Shown piece after piece: positions 9,567 through 17,837 of a stretch of 36,292 nt of DNA (positions are counted from its first letter, which is position 1; the number at the start of each line of letters is the position of its first letter). Where the stretch lies: the NCBI GenBank assembly GCA_003564155.1, contig PWOA01000108.1:1-36292 (forward strand), read 5' to 3'. A program made the translations under genes and the position numbers. The stretch comes from Candidatus Cloacimonadota bacterium (GTDB taxonomy: Bacteria; Cloacimonadota; Cloacimonadia; Cloacimonadales; PWNZ01). Under the pieces are notes generated by a model, which was given only the letters and a program-made list of their open reading frames with translations, made no database searches and was not told the DNA's origin.

Positions 9567-10118
9567 TTAGCGAATCTTAATTTTTAAAAAGAATCTTTTT
9601 GTCTTTAATAGTAATCTTTGACACACAGTGCTATCTATAACCGCTAAGATTTTTTTTATGGTAATTATTAAATCTGTTTTTCCACTCCAGTTATCTAAAA
9701 TTACTTGCTCATCAGTATATTTTAGGATCTGATCCAGAGCATATGCAACAATTATCAAATCATCAACAAACCCGATTACAGGAATAAAATCGGGGATGAT
9801 ATCGATGGGCATTATTACATAGGCAATGACTCCTAAGATGAAAGTTTTTGTTTTATTATCAACTCTTTTTTCAACCATTAAACGACATAATAACATGAAA
9901 AAATCCGGCAGTAAGAATAAGTAGTCTGAAACCTTATTCATTATTGGGTTTCGAGGTAATCTGTCGGCAAATTTTTTTCTTAATCTTTCATAGAAACAAA
10001 GTTTTTTTATCTCACCTTTATTAATAGCTTTCTTTATTTTGTCTAATTCTTTATAATCTACATCTTGTACAATTTCTGGTTCGATAATATCCTTTGGATC
10101 CTCATTGTTTATGCTCAT
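9567..10118 (-). CDS. YkvA/DUF1232-family small membrane protein
   Basis: 183 residues, ATG at 10118 with AGGAG; the binding site overlaps the stop codon of valS, 11 nt away, so translation is probably coupled. The DUF1232 core is clear at about residues 90-130: GVIAYVIMPIDIIPDFIPVIGFVDDLIIVAYAL, written here only to show the 'PIDxIPDFIPVxGxxDD' signature. The N-terminus is acidic and the C-terminus is strongly basic (KTKRFFLKIKIR). The family's molecular function is not established. Its presence between valS and rdgB says little about its job. Confidence 0.88.
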   Translation of the reverse strand: MSINNEDPKDIIEPEIVQDVDYKELDKIKKAINKGEIKKLCFYERLRKKFADRLPRNPIMNKVSDYLFLLPDFFMLLCRLMVEKRVDNKTKTFILGVIAYVIMPIDIIPDFIPVIGFVDDLIIVAYALDQILKYTDEQVILDNWSGKTDLIITIKKILAVIDSTVCQRLLLKTKRFFLKIKIR

Positions 10119-10129
10119 AATAACACTCC

Positions 10130-12874
10130 TTATAACTTAGAGATATCTTCCCAAAGCTGTTTAGTTTTGTCAAACTTTAATTGTAAGTCCTCTTTTTTGT
10201 TGTGTTCGTTTTGGATAATATCATTTTTGGCTTTATTTAAGAAGTTATCGTTACTGAGTTTTTTTATCGATTTTTCTAACTCTGTACCTGTTTTGTCTAA
10301 AATCTTGTGCAAACGTTCCTTTTCTTTATCGATGTCAATTACACCTGTGAGCTGAAGATATACTTCTAAATCTCCAACTACCGACCCTATGCAACCTTTA
10401 GGTCTTTCTTGATTCGAACATATTTCTAAGTTACCAACTTTGGCAAGTTTCTGGAAATAATTATAATGACGTTCTAAAAGGGTGACTATCTTATTATTGT
10501 TTACTGACTTCGTGGAGAAATTTATTGATACATCCGCTTCCTTACCTAAGGGGATATTAACTTGTTTACGTAGATTACGGATGGCGGTAATACAGCCTTT
10601 TATCTGTTCCATTTGATCTTTAACAGCAACATTGATTATTTGTTTGTCAACTGCAGGAAAGGCGGCAATAACCAAGGCATCATCACTCATCGGGAAAAGA
10701 AGTTTGATATTTTGCCAAATCTCTTCACTTAAAAAAGGCATAAGAGGATGTAATAATCTCATCGATTGTTGCAAAACATCCAAGAGGATATAAATAACGG
10801 TTCGTTGTTCGTTGATATTATCGTTTTTATATATCCTATCCTTTGTCAATTCTAAATACCAGGAGCAATAGTCTTTCCAGATGAAATCTTGAAGTAGTTG
10901 AGCTGCGTCATTATATCTTAATCTTTCATAATAACCTGTAACTTCCTCAATTACTTCATTAAGACGACTGTATATCCATTCATCGGCTATTTCTGTAAAT
11001 TCTTTAGGTTTATAATTGTCCATTATCTGTGTAATATTAGAATCTACCGATGTAAATGATGTTTGATTAACGTCGAAAACTTTGTTAGCATTAGTCATAA
11101 TGTAACGGTAAGCATTCCAAATTTTATTGCAGAAGTTTCTCCCATTTTCTAATACATTAGCAGAGTAGTGGATGTCTGCACCTTTTGGAGTGTTAAAAAC
11201 CATACTAAAGCGAAGAGCATCAGCGCCTACTTCTTCTATTATATTAATTGGATCCGGAGAATTACCTAATGATTTACTCATTTTACGACCTTGCTCATCC
11301 CTGACTGTACCATGTAAAAGTACGGTATTAAATGGCTTACATCCACAGAATTCATAGGTAGACATAATCATCCTGGCTACCCAAAGGTAGATGATTTCCG
11401 GTGCGGTGACTAACAAGTCTGTTGGTAGATAATATCTCAGATCTTCAGTATCATTAGGCCATCCCATTGTCGAAAAAGGCCACAACCATGAAGAAAACCA
11501 AGTATCTAATACATCCTCATCTTGAATGAAACTATTACAGTTACAAACCGGACAGATTTCAGGTTTTTCTGTGACTACAACTACTTCATTACAACTTCCG
11601 CAATAATAAGCAGGGATTCTATGTCCCCACCAGATCTGACGTGAGATGCACCAGTCACGTATGTTATTCATCCAATGCATAAATACTTTTGTCCATCTGG
11701 AAGGTTGAAATTTGATTTCTTCCCTTTCAACTGCTGAAATAGCTTTCTCGCTTAGTGGTTTCATCTTTACGAACCATTGAGTTGAGAGGTATGGTTCGAC
11801 AACACTATCACAACGGTAACATTTCCCGATTGAGAGACTGTGATCATCAATGTTATCTATAAGATCATGACTTTGAAGTAATTGTATCAATTTCTCGCGG
11901 CATGCAAATCGTTCAAGCCCGACAAAATCTTTACCTGCATTTTGGTTCATATATCCTGTTTCATCCATTACTACCACAGGTTCCAGTTGGTGTCTTTTTC
12001 CTATTTCGAAGTCGTTAGGATCATGTGCTGGAGTAATTTTAACAACACCGGTTCCAAAATCTTTATCGACATATTCGTCTAAAATTATCGGTATTTCTCT
12101 CTCTACAAAGGGGAGTATCAATTTTTCACCTGCCAAATGAGCATAGCGTTCATCATCGGGATTGATAGCTACGGCGACATCACCCAACATCGTTTCCGGT
12201 CTTGTTGTTGCTACTGTCAAATATTGATTACACATAGGTTGGTTAGTTTTCTTATCTTTCAGTGGATATTTAATATACCACAATTTACCGTCCACATCAT
12301 AGTGATCAACTTCATCATTAGAGAGAGCACTTACACAGCGAGGACACCAATTTATTATATATTTCCCTTTGTAAATCAATCCTTTATTATACAAAGAAAC
12401 AAATACCTCTTTTACTGCTTTAGACAATGTGTCATCTAAAGTAAAACGTTCTCTTGTCCAGTCGCAAGAAGCACCTAAAAGTTTCAGTTGCTGGATTATT
12501 TTCCCGCCTTTTTCCTCTTTCCATTTCCAGATACGCTTTACCAATTCTTCTCTGCCTATTTGATGTCTATCCAAACCCTCTTTAGCAAGTTCCTTTTCTA
12601 CTACATTTTGAGTTGCAATACCGGCATGATCCATCCCCGGTATCCACAATGTCGGAACACCGGTCATCCTTTTATAACGAACTGCTATATCCTGCAGAGT
12701 ATTGTTGAGGACATGACCGATATGAAGTATCCCGGTTACATTTGGAGGTGGAATCAGAACCGTGTAAGGTCTCTTATCTTTGTCAATTTCCGGTGTAAAA
12801 TACTTGTTGTTTTCCCAATATTTATACCATTTCTGCTCTATTTCGGCAGGATTATAAGTTTTACTTATCTCCAT
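10130..12874 (-). CDS. valS: Valyl-tRNA synthetase
   Basis: 914 residues from ATG 12874, with GGAG 6-7 nt upstream; an in-frame TTG one codon earlier is a less likely start. Class I signatures are present: PPPNVTGILHIGH (HIGH at 51-54) and GRKMSKSLGNSPDP (KMSKS at 531-535). The editing (CP1) domain is there, with TTRPETMLGDVAVAINP and the GTGVVKITPAHDPND segment. A zinc-like knuckle occurs in the insert (CGSCNEVVVVTEKPEICPVC). The C-terminal 65 residues are a coiled coil (KEKERLHKILDKTGTELEKS), the tRNA-binding arm typical of ValRS and absent from IleRS and LeuRS. Charges tRNA-Val in the cytoplasm. No T-box or leader is visible in the 94-nt gap upstream, so no sequence-evident regulation. Confidence 0.98.
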   Translation of the reverse strand: MEISKTYNPAEIEQKWYKYWENNKYFTPEIDKDKRPYTVLIPPPNVTGILHIGHVLNNTLQDIAVRYKRMTGVPTLWIPGMDHAGIATQNVVEKELAKEGLDRHQIGREELVKRIWKWKEEKGGKIIQQLKLLGASCDWTRERFTLDDTLSKAVKEVFVSLYNKGLIYKGKYIINWCPRCVSALSNDEVDHYDVDGKLWYIKYPLKDKKTNQPMCNQYLTVATTRPETMLGDVAVAINPDDERYAHLAGEKLILPFVEREIPIILDEYVDKDFGTGVVKITPAHDPNDFEIGKRHQLEPVVVMDETGYMNQNAGKDFVGLERFACREKLIQLLQSHDLIDNIDDHSLSIGKCYRCDSVVEPYLSTQWFVKMKPLSEKAISAVEREEIKFQPSRWTKVFMHWMNNIRDWCISRQIWWGHRIPAYYCGSCNEVVVVTEKPEICPVCNCNSFIQDEDVLDTWFSSWLWPFSTMGWPNDTEDLRYYLPTDLLVTAPEIIYLWVARMIMSTYEFCGCKPFNTVLLHGTVRDEQGRKMSKSLGNSPDPINIIEEVGADALRFSMVFNTPKGADIHYSANVLENGRNFCNKIWNAYRYIMTNANKVFDVNQTSFTSVDSNITQIMDNYKPKEFTEIADEWIYSRLNEVIEEVTGYYERLRYNDAAQLLQDFIWKDYCSWYLELTKDRIYKNDNINEQRTVIYILLDVLQQSMRLLHPLMPFLSEEIWQNIKLLFPMSDDALVIAAFPAVDKQIINVAVKDQMEQIKGCITAIRNLRKQVNIPLGKEADVSINFSTKSVNNNKIVTLLERHYNYFQKLAKVGNLEICSNQERPKGCIGSVVGDLEVYLQLTGVIDIDKEKERLHKILDKTGTELEKSIKKLSNDNFLNKAKNDIIQNEHNKKEDLQLKFDKTKQLWEDISKL

Positions 12875-12968
12875 CAAATTCTCCTGATTTATTAGCTTGA
12901 TTTTTATAATGTTATTCTGACAAAAAGATATTTTAAAAAAACTACTTAGTGAAGGCTTACGTTATTGT

Positions 12969-13517
12969 TTATTGAGCCTTGGAGATGAAACTTTCGACGA
13001 TACTTACAAAATGAGTATGTGCTTCAAAGGCTAAGACCGGGAGCTTATCAATAGCGAGAAATTTTGCCTCACCGGCATCATCACCGGCTTGTAATTTACC
13101 ACCACGGATATCCATCCAAAAACCAAGGGATAGTACCTTTTCGTAAATGGGTGAAAAACCATCAAAAAAACCTAAAAATTGTTTCACTCCACCTTTGAGA
13201 CCGGTCTCTTCTAACATCTCATCTACTGCGGCTTGTTCTGGGCTTTGATTTATCTCAACGTACCCACTGGGTAAAGCCCATTTATTTGGTTGAGGTTCAA
13301 CGAGTCGTTTAATTATCAAAATTTCGTTATCTTTATTAAGAATAACACAAGCAACTGCCGGGATAGGATTCTTGTAATAAGTCCAATTACAACTCGAACA
13401 TATAGCTCTTAATTTTCCTTCACGATCATTTTTCAAATCCATTATACCGCCGCATCTAAGGCAATAATTGACATCTTTATAACTCGATTTATTTATATCC
13501 ATAATTCGAACAATCAC
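12969..13517 (-). CDS. Nudix hydrolase with N-terminal zinc ribbon
   Basis: 182 residues from GTG 13517; an in-frame ATG at 13502 would give 177. Neither has a convincing ribosome binding site, so the start is uncertain. Four cysteines (19, 22, 40, 43; CLRC and CSSC) form a zinc ribbon like that of NudC and some ADP-ribose pyrophosphatases. The Nudix box spans about 85-107 (GYVEINQSPEQAAVDEMLEETGL). The three key glutamates Glu100, Glu103 and Glu104 are kept, but the first-position Glu is Gln and the Arg before the central Glu is Asp. The metal site therefore looks intact in a divergent box. The substrate cannot be named. It is the first gene of the valS run, facing the plus-strand gene at 13791. 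Confidence 0.9.
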   Translation of the reverse strand: MIVRIMDINKSSYKDVNYCLRCGGIMDLKNDREGKLRAICSSCNWTYYKNPIPAVACVILNKDNEILIIKRLVEPQPNKWALPSGYVEINQSPEQAAVDEMLEETGLKGGVKQFLGFFDGFSPIYEKVLSLGFWMDIRGGKLQAGDDAGEAKFLAIDKLPVLAFEAHTHFVSIVESFISKAQ

Positions 13518-13790
13518 TAAAAAACAAGATTTATGTCAATAAAGAAGTTTTGTTTATCCAGGTGTAAAAATGATAAGGGGTTCAGGGTAATAAAAGAAGA
13601 AACCTGTTTCTATGAGATAATAAAAAATAAGACGTTACATTAATTCTTGTCAATTGACCTAAAAGTATTATATTACTAGTAAGAGGCTTTAAATTATATA
13701 TTTAACCTTAGATGAAAAATATTCGTCATATTAACCAATTAACTTAATTAATCAGCTTTTAAAGTGCTGTATCAAAAAAAGGAGAAAATA

Positions 13791-14321
13791 ATGAGTGTTA
13801 GTGTACCAAATAGGAATCTTCAAGTGAGAACGCGAAACTTTATTGAATTTAGGAAAAATCTTACAGCAAAACTTATTCTGTTAGCAATATTATCAATAGG
13901 CACAGTTAGTATTGCTTACGCACAACAAAATCGAGGCTTAGGTATTGGCATAATGGTAGGCGAACCTACCGGGTTGAGTTTAAAAAACTGGTCTAGAAGT
14001 ACTTCTGCATATGCTGCAGGCATAGCTTGGTCTTTTACAGAAAAAACATCTCTTCATGTTCATCTTGACTATGTTAGACATAAGCCATTATTTAGAGGTG
14101 AATTTAGAGATCGAATCCCTTTTTATTATGGTTTAGGTGCTCGAATGAAAATGAGGGATGAAAAAGACTCCAAGGTTGGTGTACGTATTCCATTAGGGAT
14201 AACCATGCTACCCGATAACGTACCGATAGATATTTTCTTTGAGATTGTACCTGTGTTAGATATATTGCCGGATACCGATTTTGGGTTTAATTCCGCCCTT
14301 GGAATTAGGTATTATTTCTAA
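13791..14321 (+). CDS. Small outer-membrane beta-barrel-like protein
   Basis: ATG 13791 is chosen because GGAGA lies 5 nt upstream; an in-frame GTG at 13764 has nothing. This gives 176 residues. A basic N-terminus and hydrophobic core (LTAKLILLAILSIGTVSIAYA) form a signal peptide with likely cleavage before QQNRG. The mature part is short alternating beta strands: GLGIGIMVGEPTGLSLKNW, SAYAAGIAWSF, SLHVHLDYV, FYYGLGARM, VGVRIPLGI, IFFEIVPVLDI and a final strand ending FGFNSALGIRYYF. A C-terminal aromatic residue is typical of barrels inserted by the Bam complex. The 'GEPTGLSLK' start is seen in small outer-membrane proteins of unknown function. A strong hairpin follows 18 nt after the stop. 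A monocistronic transcript is likely. Confidence 0.82.
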   Translation: MSVSVPNRNLQVRTRNFIEFRKNLTAKLILLAILSIGTVSIAYAQQNRGLGIGIMVGEPTGLSLKNWSRSTSAYAAGIAWSFTEKTSLHVHLDYVRHKPLFRGEFRDRIPFYYGLGARMKMRDEKDSKVGVRIPLGITMLPDNVPIDIFFEIVPVLDILPDTDFGFNSALGIRYYF

Positions 14322-14339
14322 ATATTCATCATTAATGGA

Positions 14340-14379
14340 TAGAGAGTTTTAGTGAAAAACAGGTGACTAAAACTCTCTA
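14340..14379 (+). terminator. Terminator hairpin between convergent genes
   Basis: A 14-bp perfect stem pairs 14340-14353 with 14366-14379 around a 12-nt loop, followed on the plus strand by the T-rich CTTTATTT. It lies between the small outer-membrane gene (ends 14321) and the minus-strand malic enzyme gene (ends 14449), and could serve both directions. Confidence 0.8.
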
Positions 14380-14448
14380 CTTTATTTAGTAACTTCTTGT
14401 TAAGTGGGCTAAAATGGCGACATTGTTGTTTTAGTTTTGCAGGGGGAT

Positions 14449-15915
14449 TTATCTTTCTGCAATAATGGCATCGACAACCAATTTTAAATTATTTTCTATG
14501 ATTTGGGGGTCGGGGGTTTTTATCAATTCATTGTTAATTAAAGTTTCTAATGATTTTCTGGCATTATTTATGTCGCTGCGGGTAATATTAACGATAGTAT
14601 CGTGATTTAGTATTTTTCTGGCGACACCGTCTTCAATTGCCTGTTTTGCTACTGCAGCAGCTTCATCAGGGAACACTTCCGTCTCATCCATTTTAGGAAT
14701 AATATTATCAGGGTTAATTCCTCTTTTTTCAGCAAAACCTGCTAAAGATTTAGCAGCTGCAATGGCCATGGAATCAGTGATAGTCTTAGCTCTTACCAGT
14801 AAAGCTCCTTTTAATATACCAGGGAAACCGAGAGAATTATTGATTTGATTATTAAAATCACCTCTACCTGTAGCAACGATAAATGCACCGGATTGTTTAG
14901 CAGCATAAGGATAAATTTCAGGTACGGGGTTTGCACATGCAAAGACTATAGGTTTGGCTGCCATTTTTCTGATCCACTCCGGTTTTACAACATCAGGTCC
15001 AGGTTTTGATAAAGCTATCAATATATCAGCACCCTTAACAGCTTCGTCGATATTCTGTATTCGCCGGGGATTGGTACATTTACATATTTCCCATTTCCGG
15101 TATAGTGCTTTGTTGGCTTTGATGTCTTCCCTGTCAACACTTAGTGCTCCTGTACCGTCAAACATTATCATTAACTCGGGATTCATGCCTGCTGCAATAT
15201 TGATACGAGCAATTGATGTATTGGAAGCACCGGCTCCTAAGTAAACAATTTTCACTTCGCTTAATTTCTTGTCGGACAATTTAATAGCATTATATAATCC
15301 TGCTAAAGTAACCGAAGCTGTTCCTTGAGCATCATCGTGCCAAACAGGAATAGAACATTCTTCTTGTAGGCGGTCTAAGACTTCATAACAGTTAGGATGA
15401 GAAATATCTTCTAAATTTATAGCTCCGAAGCTTGGTTGAACCATTTTAACAAAATCAATGATCTTTGAAGATGTGTGCTCATTATTGTCATTTCGACTAT
15501 CTATACACAATGGTATAGCATCCACTCCTCCTAACATTTTCATTAATAATGCCTTGCCTTCCATTACTCCTAATCCGCCGGAGGGTGAGCAATTGCCATC
15601 TCCTAGAACTCGGGTAGAATCGCTAACAACGGCTACCATATTACCACGATTAGATAAATCAAAAGAAAGATCATTATCATCTCTTATTGCTGTGGAAACA
15701 GCTGACACTCCAGGTGTATACCATACATTGTACCAATTAAAACCAAAAATACCGGCTTTCGGTAACATCTGGATCTTTCCACCGTAAAACAAATGGAAGT
15801 CATAAGAAAGTTTTTTTAATAATAAAGTCTTTGCTTTTGCCATTTCTTCATTAGTGAAATCTTTTGGTAATAAAGATTCTAAATTATCTAAATTAATTAG
15901 GTTCTTATTATTCAT
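14449..15915 (-). CDS. Malic enzyme (oxaloacetate-decarboxylating malate dehydrogenase), divergent
   Basis: 488 residues, ATG at 15915. It converts malate to pyruvate and CO2 with NAD(P). Recognisable blocks are YTPGVSAVSTAIRDD, RGNMVAVVSDSTRVLG, MEGKALLMKMLGGVDAIPL with the catalytic Lys, the metal-binding pairs INLEDISHPNCYEVLDRL and PVWHDDAQGTASV, the nucleotide site IVYLGAGASNTSIARI, ACANPVPEI and NQINNSLGFPGILKGALL. Several invariant-looking positions differ: GLGNIGP is GDGNCSP, HDDQxGTA is HDDAQGTA, GAGAAG is GAGASN. A further C-terminal helical tail of about 60 residues is present. No phosphotransacetylase fusion as in MaeB. It stands alone, with its promoter in the 15916-16208 divergent gap. 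Family certain; cofactor preference unknown. Confidence 0.92.
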   Translation of the reverse strand: MNNKNLINLDNLESLLPKDFTNEEMAKAKTLLLKKLSYDFHLFYGGKIQMLPKAGIFGFNWYNVWYTPGVSAVSTAIRDDNDLSFDLSNRGNMVAVVSDSTRVLGDGNCSPSGGLGVMEGKALLMKMLGGVDAIPLCIDSRNDNNEHTSSKIIDFVKMVQPSFGAINLEDISHPNCYEVLDRLQEECSIPVWHDDAQGTASVTLAGLYNAIKLSDKKLSEVKIVYLGAGASNTSIARINIAAGMNPELMIMFDGTGALSVDREDIKANKALYRKWEICKCTNPRRIQNIDEAVKGADILIALSKPGPDVVKPEWIRKMAAKPIVFACANPVPEIYPYAAKQSGAFIVATGRGDFNNQINNSLGFPGILKGALLVRAKTITDSMAIAAAKSLAGFAEKRGINPDNIIPKMDETEVFPDEAAAVAKQAIEDGVARKILNHDTIVNITRSDINNARKSLETLINNELIKTPDPQIIENNLKLVVDAIIAER

Positions 15916-16208
15916 TTATCTTCATCCTTAATACATTTTTCACCAGCCGCTAGTTTCATCATGAAAGCCAGTATATTTTGATTATATCATCTCCTCGGAT
16001 ATTATCCATATCATCTCCAAATTTTTAGGCGATAATGTCAATGGTAAAAAAATATAGTTGCTGAATTATTGGACTCTCGAGTGGTTTACGGTAATTACTA
16101 ATAACCATTTGTAAAGAATTAAAAAGAATTAGATCTTAGCCGGTTAACAAATCATTTGACAATAGAAGGCATGCATTAATTAATTAAATTAAAAAACTCG
16201 GAGGGAAT
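15916..16208. promoter_or_regulatory. Divergent intergenic region with a good promoter for the PhoH-like gene
   Basis: 293 nt between divergently transcribed genes. On the plus strand TTGACA (16156-16161), a 17-nt spacer and ATTAAT (16179-16184) form a sigma-70-like promoter, followed by GGAGGG about 5 nt before ATG 16209. The untranslated leader would be short. No matching minus-strand promoter for the malic enzyme gene was convincing. No RNA gene or operator palindrome was seen in the rest. Confidence 0.5.
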
Positions 16209-17720
16209 ATGGTAGAGATAAAAGTTTTAGATACTAACGTATTAATCCATGATCCTAACGCTTTTCATCACTTCAAAGGATCACGGATAATTATTCCAAT
16301 GACAGTGATTGAGGAAGTTGATAAATTCAAGAAAGGTGTCGATGAAAAGGGCAGAAACGCCAGGCAGATAAATAGATATTTGGATAAGCTTAGAGATCAA
16401 GGATCTCTGCAAGAAGGGGTATCAATAGAAAATGGTTCTGTAATCCAGGTTATGATGAGCAAAAGGGTAGAAGAAACTAATAAAGAGGTAATATTATCAG
16501 ATGTAAATGATAACTTAATTATTGGTTCTGCTCTATATGTTAAGAAAAACCAACCTCAAGCTGAAGTAACTTTAATTTCTAAAGATGCTAATGTCCGTAT
16601 TAAAGCTGATGCTGTCGGTTTAAAATCTACCGATTACAAAGAAGAACAGGTAAAATTTGATGAACTTTTTACCGGCAACACAAACTTAGAAGTTGATCAA
16701 GAAATGATTACTGAATTCATTCAAAATCAGCAGTTGCAACTGCTAACGATGGTTGATCCATCAACACAGAAAGAAGAAAAATTAATGGATAATCAGAAAG
16801 AGAACCCGGAGATTACTTCTTCAGAAACCGAAACGACAGTCGAAAGAGAAAATTATAGAAACGATAACCAAAAATCTCAATCCACAACCATACTTGAATC
16901 CGGTAGAGAAAAAAAACTCTATCCTAACCAGTTTGTGACTTTGTATAATAAGAATAATAAAGAAGAGTTTTATGTAACTCGCTATAACTACAAGCAGAAA
17001 ACACTAACACCTTTAAAATTCTATAAAGATCAAGAGCTTATTTTTGGTATTAAAGCGAGAAATAACGAACAGAAAATGGCTTTTGAACTTCTATTAAATG
17101 ATGAGGTTCAAATGGTCAGTCTTATCGGAAAAGCAGGTACCGGAAAAACATTATTAGCAATGGCTGCCGGCTTGCATAAAGTAGTAGAGGAAAACAAATA
17201 CAGTCGCTTGGTTATCTCACGTCCAATTTCTCCATTAGGAAAGGATATTGGATATTTGCCAGGATCAAAGATGGAAAAATTTAACCCTTGGATGCAGCCT
17301 ATATACGATAACATGGATATTTTGATTCAAAGTCATGATGAACCTGAAAGTAATAAAAGTGGAAAACTGTTTAATAAAAAAAGGACATCTCTGGAGGACT
17401 ATCTAGATACCGGTTTTATTGAGTTAGAACCTTTGACATATATAAGGGGGAGAAGTCTGCCGGATCAATTTATAATAATTGATGAAGCGCAAAATTTAAC
17501 ATCTCATGAAATGAAAACAATAGTAACTAGAGCTGGGGAAAGGACGAAAATTGTTCTCACCGGAGATCCCTATCAAATTGATATCCCTTATTTAGATTCG
17601 GAGAGTAACGGATTAAGTATGTCGGTTGAGAAATTAAAAAGTGAAATCATTATAGGTCATATTACCCTTGAAAAAGGGGAAAGATCTCAGTTAGCCGATA
17701 TTGCAGCCAGACATTTTTAG
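16209..17720 (+). CDS. PhoH-family ATPase with N-terminal PIN ribonuclease domain
   Basis: 503 residues, ATG 16209 with GGAGGG. The N-terminal PIN domain (1 to about 140) starts with KVLDTNVLIHDPNAF (Asp8) and has VIEEVDKFKKG and further acidic residues (LSDVNDNLIIGSAL). A low-complexity linker rich in E, N and T covers about 180-235. The PhoH ATPase follows: Walker A GKAGTGKT at 307-314, RPISPLGKDIGYLPGSKMEK, Walker B FIIIDEAQNLTSHEMKT with Asp425-Glu426, and VLTGDPYQIDIPYLD. This PIN-PhoH (PhoH2-like) architecture occurs widely; characterised members act as ATP-dependent RNA helicase-nucleases. It is transcribed from the divergent gap and is 117 nt before alr. Confidence 0.95.
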   Translation: MVEIKVLDTNVLIHDPNAFHHFKGSRIIIPMTVIEEVDKFKKGVDEKGRNARQINRYLDKLRDQGSLQEGVSIENGSVIQVMMSKRVEETNKEVILSDVNDNLIIGSALYVKKNQPQAEVTLISKDANVRIKADAVGLKSTDYKEEQVKFDELFTGNTNLEVDQEMITEFIQNQQLQLLTMVDPSTQKEEKLMDNQKENPEITSSETETTVERENYRNDNQKSQSTTILESGREKKLYPNQFVTLYNKNNKEEFYVTRYNYKQKTLTPLKFYKDQELIFGIKARNNEQKMAFELLLNDEVQMVSLIGKAGTGKTLLAMAAGLHKVVEENKYSRLVISRPISPLGKDIGYLPGSKMEKFNPWMQPIYDNMDILIQSHDEPESNKSGKLFNKKRTSLEDYLDTGFIELEPLTYIRGRSLPDQFIIIDEAQNLTSHEMKTIVTRAGERTKIVLTGDPYQIDIPYLDSESNGLSMSVEKLKSEIIIGHITLEKGERSQLADIAARHF

Positions 17721-17837
17721 AGTTGTTTTTTACGGAAAAGATAATTCAATGGAATAAATGTTGTAGCCAAGTAACAATTATATGTTACGATTATTTTTAT
17801 ATAAACTGAACCTCATTACAAATATAAGGACTATATA

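Noticed and set aside
12488-12895. 135-codon plus-strand frame
   Set aside because: Antisense to the first part of valS, whose HIGH motif and start are clear.
12875-12968. Possible T-box or leader before valS
   Set aside because: The gap is only 94 nt and holds no antiterminator, terminator or specifier-like structure.
13640-13680. Promoter-like TTGTCA/TTGACC with AT-rich -10 ahead of the small outer-membrane gene
   Set aside because: Hexamers with correct spacing match poorly (about 4 of 6), and the region is so AT-rich that this is expected by chance.
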